From Anaerobranca californiensis DSM 14826 (lineage in GTDB: Bacteria > Bacillota > Proteinivoracia > Proteinivoracales > Proteinivoracaceae), in NCBI RefSeq assembly GCF_900142275.1, contig NZ_FRAI01000006.1:62001-126000 (forward strand): a DNA stretch of 64,000 nt, written 5' to 3'. Below are positions 61,359 to 64,000 of the stretch, one piece after another. The stretch's first letter is position 1. Each line of letters begins with the position of its first letter. The notes below the pieces were generated by a model. That model was not told the origin of the DNA. It was given only the letters and a program-made list of their open reading frames with translations, and did no database searches. The position numbers and the translations under genes are program-made.

Positions 61359-62591
61359 ATGGAAAATTTAAAAAAAGTTGATCCTGAAATCTATCAAGCC
61401 ATAGAAAAGGAGCTTTGGAGACAAAGGAATAAAATTGAATTAATCGCCTCAGAAAACTTTGTAAGTAAAGGAGTTTTAGAAGCACAAGGATCTGTTTTAA
61501 CTAACAAGTATGCAGAAGGGTATCCAGGTAAAAGATATTATGGTGGTTGTGAGTATGTTGATATTGTGGAAGAATTAGCGATAAATAGAGCTAAAGAATT
61601 ATTTGGGGCAGAACATGCCAATGTACAACCCCATTCAGGAGCTTCAGCAAATTTAGCAGTGTATTTTGCTATTTTAAAACCAGGGGATAATGTTTTAGGT
61701 ATGAACTTATCCCACGGCGGACACTTAACCCATGGCAGTCCGGTAAATATTTCGGGAATTTACTATAATTTCCATCCTTATGGGGTAGATGAAAATACGG
61801 GGAAAGTTGATTATGAAAAGGTACGGAAATTAGCTTTAGAAATCAAGCCTAAGTTAATTGTTGCAGGAGCCAGTGCCTATCCCCACAGTTTAGATTTCGC
61901 CAAATTTAAGGAGATTGCCGATGAAGTAGGAGCATATTTAATGGTGGATATGGCCCATATTGCCGGTTTAGTAGCTGTTGGTTTACATCAAAGCCCTGTT
62001 CCTTATGCTGATTTTGTAACAACAACAACCCATAAAACCTTAAGGGGACCTAGGGGAGGAATGATCCTTTGTAAAGAACAATATAAGAAGTTAATAGATA
62101 AAGCTATTTTCCCCGGGTTACAAGGTGGACCCCTTATGCATGTAATTGCAGCTAAAGCCGTAGCTTTAAAAGAGGCTATGGAACCTTCCTTTAAGGAATA
62201 TATGGAAAGAGTCATTAAAAATGCCCAAGCTTTAGCCAAAGCCTTTATGGACAGGGGTATAAAGTTGGTGGGAGATGGTACTGATACCCATTTAATGTTA
62301 TTGGACTTGAGGAATTTGCATATTACAGGGAAATTTGCTGAACATATTTTAGACCAAATAGGAATTACTGTTAATAAAAATACCATTCCCTACGACCCAG
62401 AAAGTCCCTTTGTCACCAGTGGTATAAGGATAGGAACCCCTGCCGTTACCACTAGAGGTTTTAAAGAAAAAGAAATGGAAGAGTTAGCAGACATAATTGC
62501 TACTGTATTAAGGAATAGTGATGACCAAGGGATAATGGAAAGTTGTAAAAAAAGAGTTGAAACCCTTTGCAAAAACTTTCCTTTGTATTAA
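61359..62591 (+). CDS. glyA: Serine hydroxymethyltransferase
   Basis: Interconverts serine and glycine with tetrahydrofolate, supplying one-carbon units. The 410-aa PLP enzyme starts with [18 protein letters not shown], has [12 protein letters not shown], the PLP lysine K226 in [14 protein letters not shown] and [17 protein letters not shown] precedes ATG 61359. Follows ywlG by 4 bp; upp follows 48 bp later with its own ribosome binding site and no hairpin between, so they may share a transcript. Confidence 0.97.
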   Translation: MENLKKVDPEIYQAIEKELWRQRNKIELIASENFVSKGVLEAQGSVLTNKYAEGYPGKRYYGGCEYVDIVEELAINRAKELFGAEHANVQPHSGASANLAVYFAILKPGDNVLGMNLSHGGHLTHGSPVNISGIYYNFHPYGVDENTGKVDYEKVRKLALEIKPKLIVAGASAYPHSLDFAKFKEIADEVGAYLMVDMAHIAGLVAVGLHQSPVPYADFVTTTTHKTLRGPRGGMILCKEQYKKLIDKAIFPGLQGGPLMHVIAAKAVALKEAMEPSFKEYMERVIKNAQALAKAFMDRGIKLVGDGTDTHLMLLDLRNLHITGKFAEHILDQIGITVNKNTIPYDPESPFVTSGIRIGTPAVTTRGFKEKEMEELADIIATVLRNSDDQGIMESCKKRVETLCKNFPLY

Positions 62592-62621
62592 ATTTGTATT
62601 AAAATAATATAGATTGATTGA

Positions 62622-63720
<1,099 letters not shown>

Positions 63721-63757
63721 AAAAGTTTATTAATTTTTCATAATTTACTTATAGCTT

Positions 63758-63797
63758 AAGGCATAATTTATTGAAAGCCAATAAATTATGCCTTTTT
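63758..63797 (+). terminator. Strong terminator after comEB
   Basis: AAGGCATAATTTATTG (63758-63773) pairs perfectly with CAATAAATTATGCCTT (63779-63794), 5-base loop, then TTT. Confidence 0.92.
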
Positions 63798-63873
63798 AAA
63801 TTTATAAGGGATGCAGGAAAAAAAGGTTTTTTGGAGAAATAATAATAAAAATGAAAATAAGGTGAGGATTTTC

Positions 63874-64000
63874 ATGGATATAAACAATTCTCAAGGTAAC
63901 ACAATTTTTGCATTAGATATAGGAACAAGAACAGTAATTGGTTTGATATGCCAAATAGAAAATGAAAAGATAAAAGTTTTAGCCCACCATATGGCAGTAC
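63874..64000 (+). CDS. FtsA/PilM-like actin-family ATPase, N-terminal fragment
   Basis: Only the first 42 codons are present; the gene runs off the window. The start MDINNSQGNTIFALDIGTRT with following VIGLICQIENEKI is the phosphate-1 motif (DIGTRTVIG) and first strands of the actin-like ATPase fold, of the type seen in clostridial FtsA-domain proteins. AAGGTGAGG precedes ATG 63874. FtsA tethers FtsZ to the membrane, but large FtsA-like proteins of unknown role also exist in Clostridia, so the exact function is open. Confidence 0.72.
   Translation, partial: MDINNSQGNTIFALDIGTRTVIGLICQIENEKIKVLAHHMAV

Overview
This 64 kb window comes from a low-GC, anaerobic, endospore-forming Firmicute (class Clostridia). 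The evidence is the AT-rich codon use, strong GGAGG-type ribosome binding sites, TTGACA/TATAAT promoters, sporulation genes (sigG, spoIIR, a spo0F-like regulator), oxygen-sensitive enzymes (tungsten aldehyde:ferredoxin oxidoreductase, hybrid cluster protein, radical-SAM and B12 aminomutases) and a lysine-fermentation operon. A relative of Anaerobranca/Proteinivorax-type amino-acid fermenters would fit, but that is only a guess. All genes but one (a class A penicillin-binding protein) lie on the + strand. No rRNA, tRNA, transposase or prophage was seen.

Layout. 1-3.0 kb: end of hcp, a PlsC acyltransferase, and a sigma-54 activator gene broken by one in-frame TAG. 3.1-6.4 kb: a sigma-54 promoter followed by aor, its radical-SAM maturase and a MoaD-like protein. 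6.5-15.1 kb: DNA repair and information genes (yhaO-yhaN, glyQS, an HD phosphohydrolase, and a DinG helicase carrying a RadC/JAMM-like N-terminal domain). 15.1-21.4 kb: PBP (minus strand), moaA-moaC, speE-speB, a DUF1934 gene and a 51-codon XapX gene. 21.5-30.2 kb: a second sigma-54 activator, then a sigma-54 promoter driving kdd-kamA-kamB-kamC-kamD-kamE. 30.2-31.6 kb: a long inverted repeat, a leader with a consensus promoter, and an orphan CRISPR array of 18 repeats and 17 spacers with duplicated spacers at its distal end; no cas gene is present. 31.7-34.1 kb: a CoA-disulfide-reductase-like flavoprotein and a small unknown gene plus a membrane protein. 34.2-63.7 kb: a long block that keeps much of the gene order I recall for Bacillus subtilis pyrG-to-upp (pyrG, spo0F, tal, glpX, rpmE, tdk, prfA, prmC, spoIIR, ywlC/sua5, mntP, ywlE, rpiB, ywlG, glyA, upp). 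fbaA, murA and rho are absent. Insertions include a second glpX, an M3-like peptidase, a cation exchanger, a LysM-M23 hydrolase, sigG, iscR-iscS-iscU, a YedE-TusA-DUF3343 sulfur/selenium set, a Na/Pi transporter, fur, a YibE/F protein and a chemoreceptor. The window closes with comEB and the start of an FtsA-like gene.

How it works together. Two catabolic modules (aldehyde oxidation; lysine to 3-keto-5-aminohexanoate) each have a sigma-54 activator gene immediately upstream and a well-formed -24/-12 promoter. moaA and moaC, 11 kb from aor, can supply the pterin cofactor. Fe-S assembly is headed by an IscR-like repressor whose likely operator lies on its own promoter. The two GlpX proteins and transaldolase point to gluconeogenesis and pentose supply in a peptide/amino-acid-fed cell. 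sigG and spoIIR sit together, and sigG carries a leader hairpin able to hide its ribosome binding site.

Features most worth a second look: the TAG in the first activator, the out-of-frame start of the spo0F-like gene, the DinG-JAMM fusion, the sigG leader, the CRISPR spacer duplications, and the YedE-TusA-DUF3343 relay beside iscSU.
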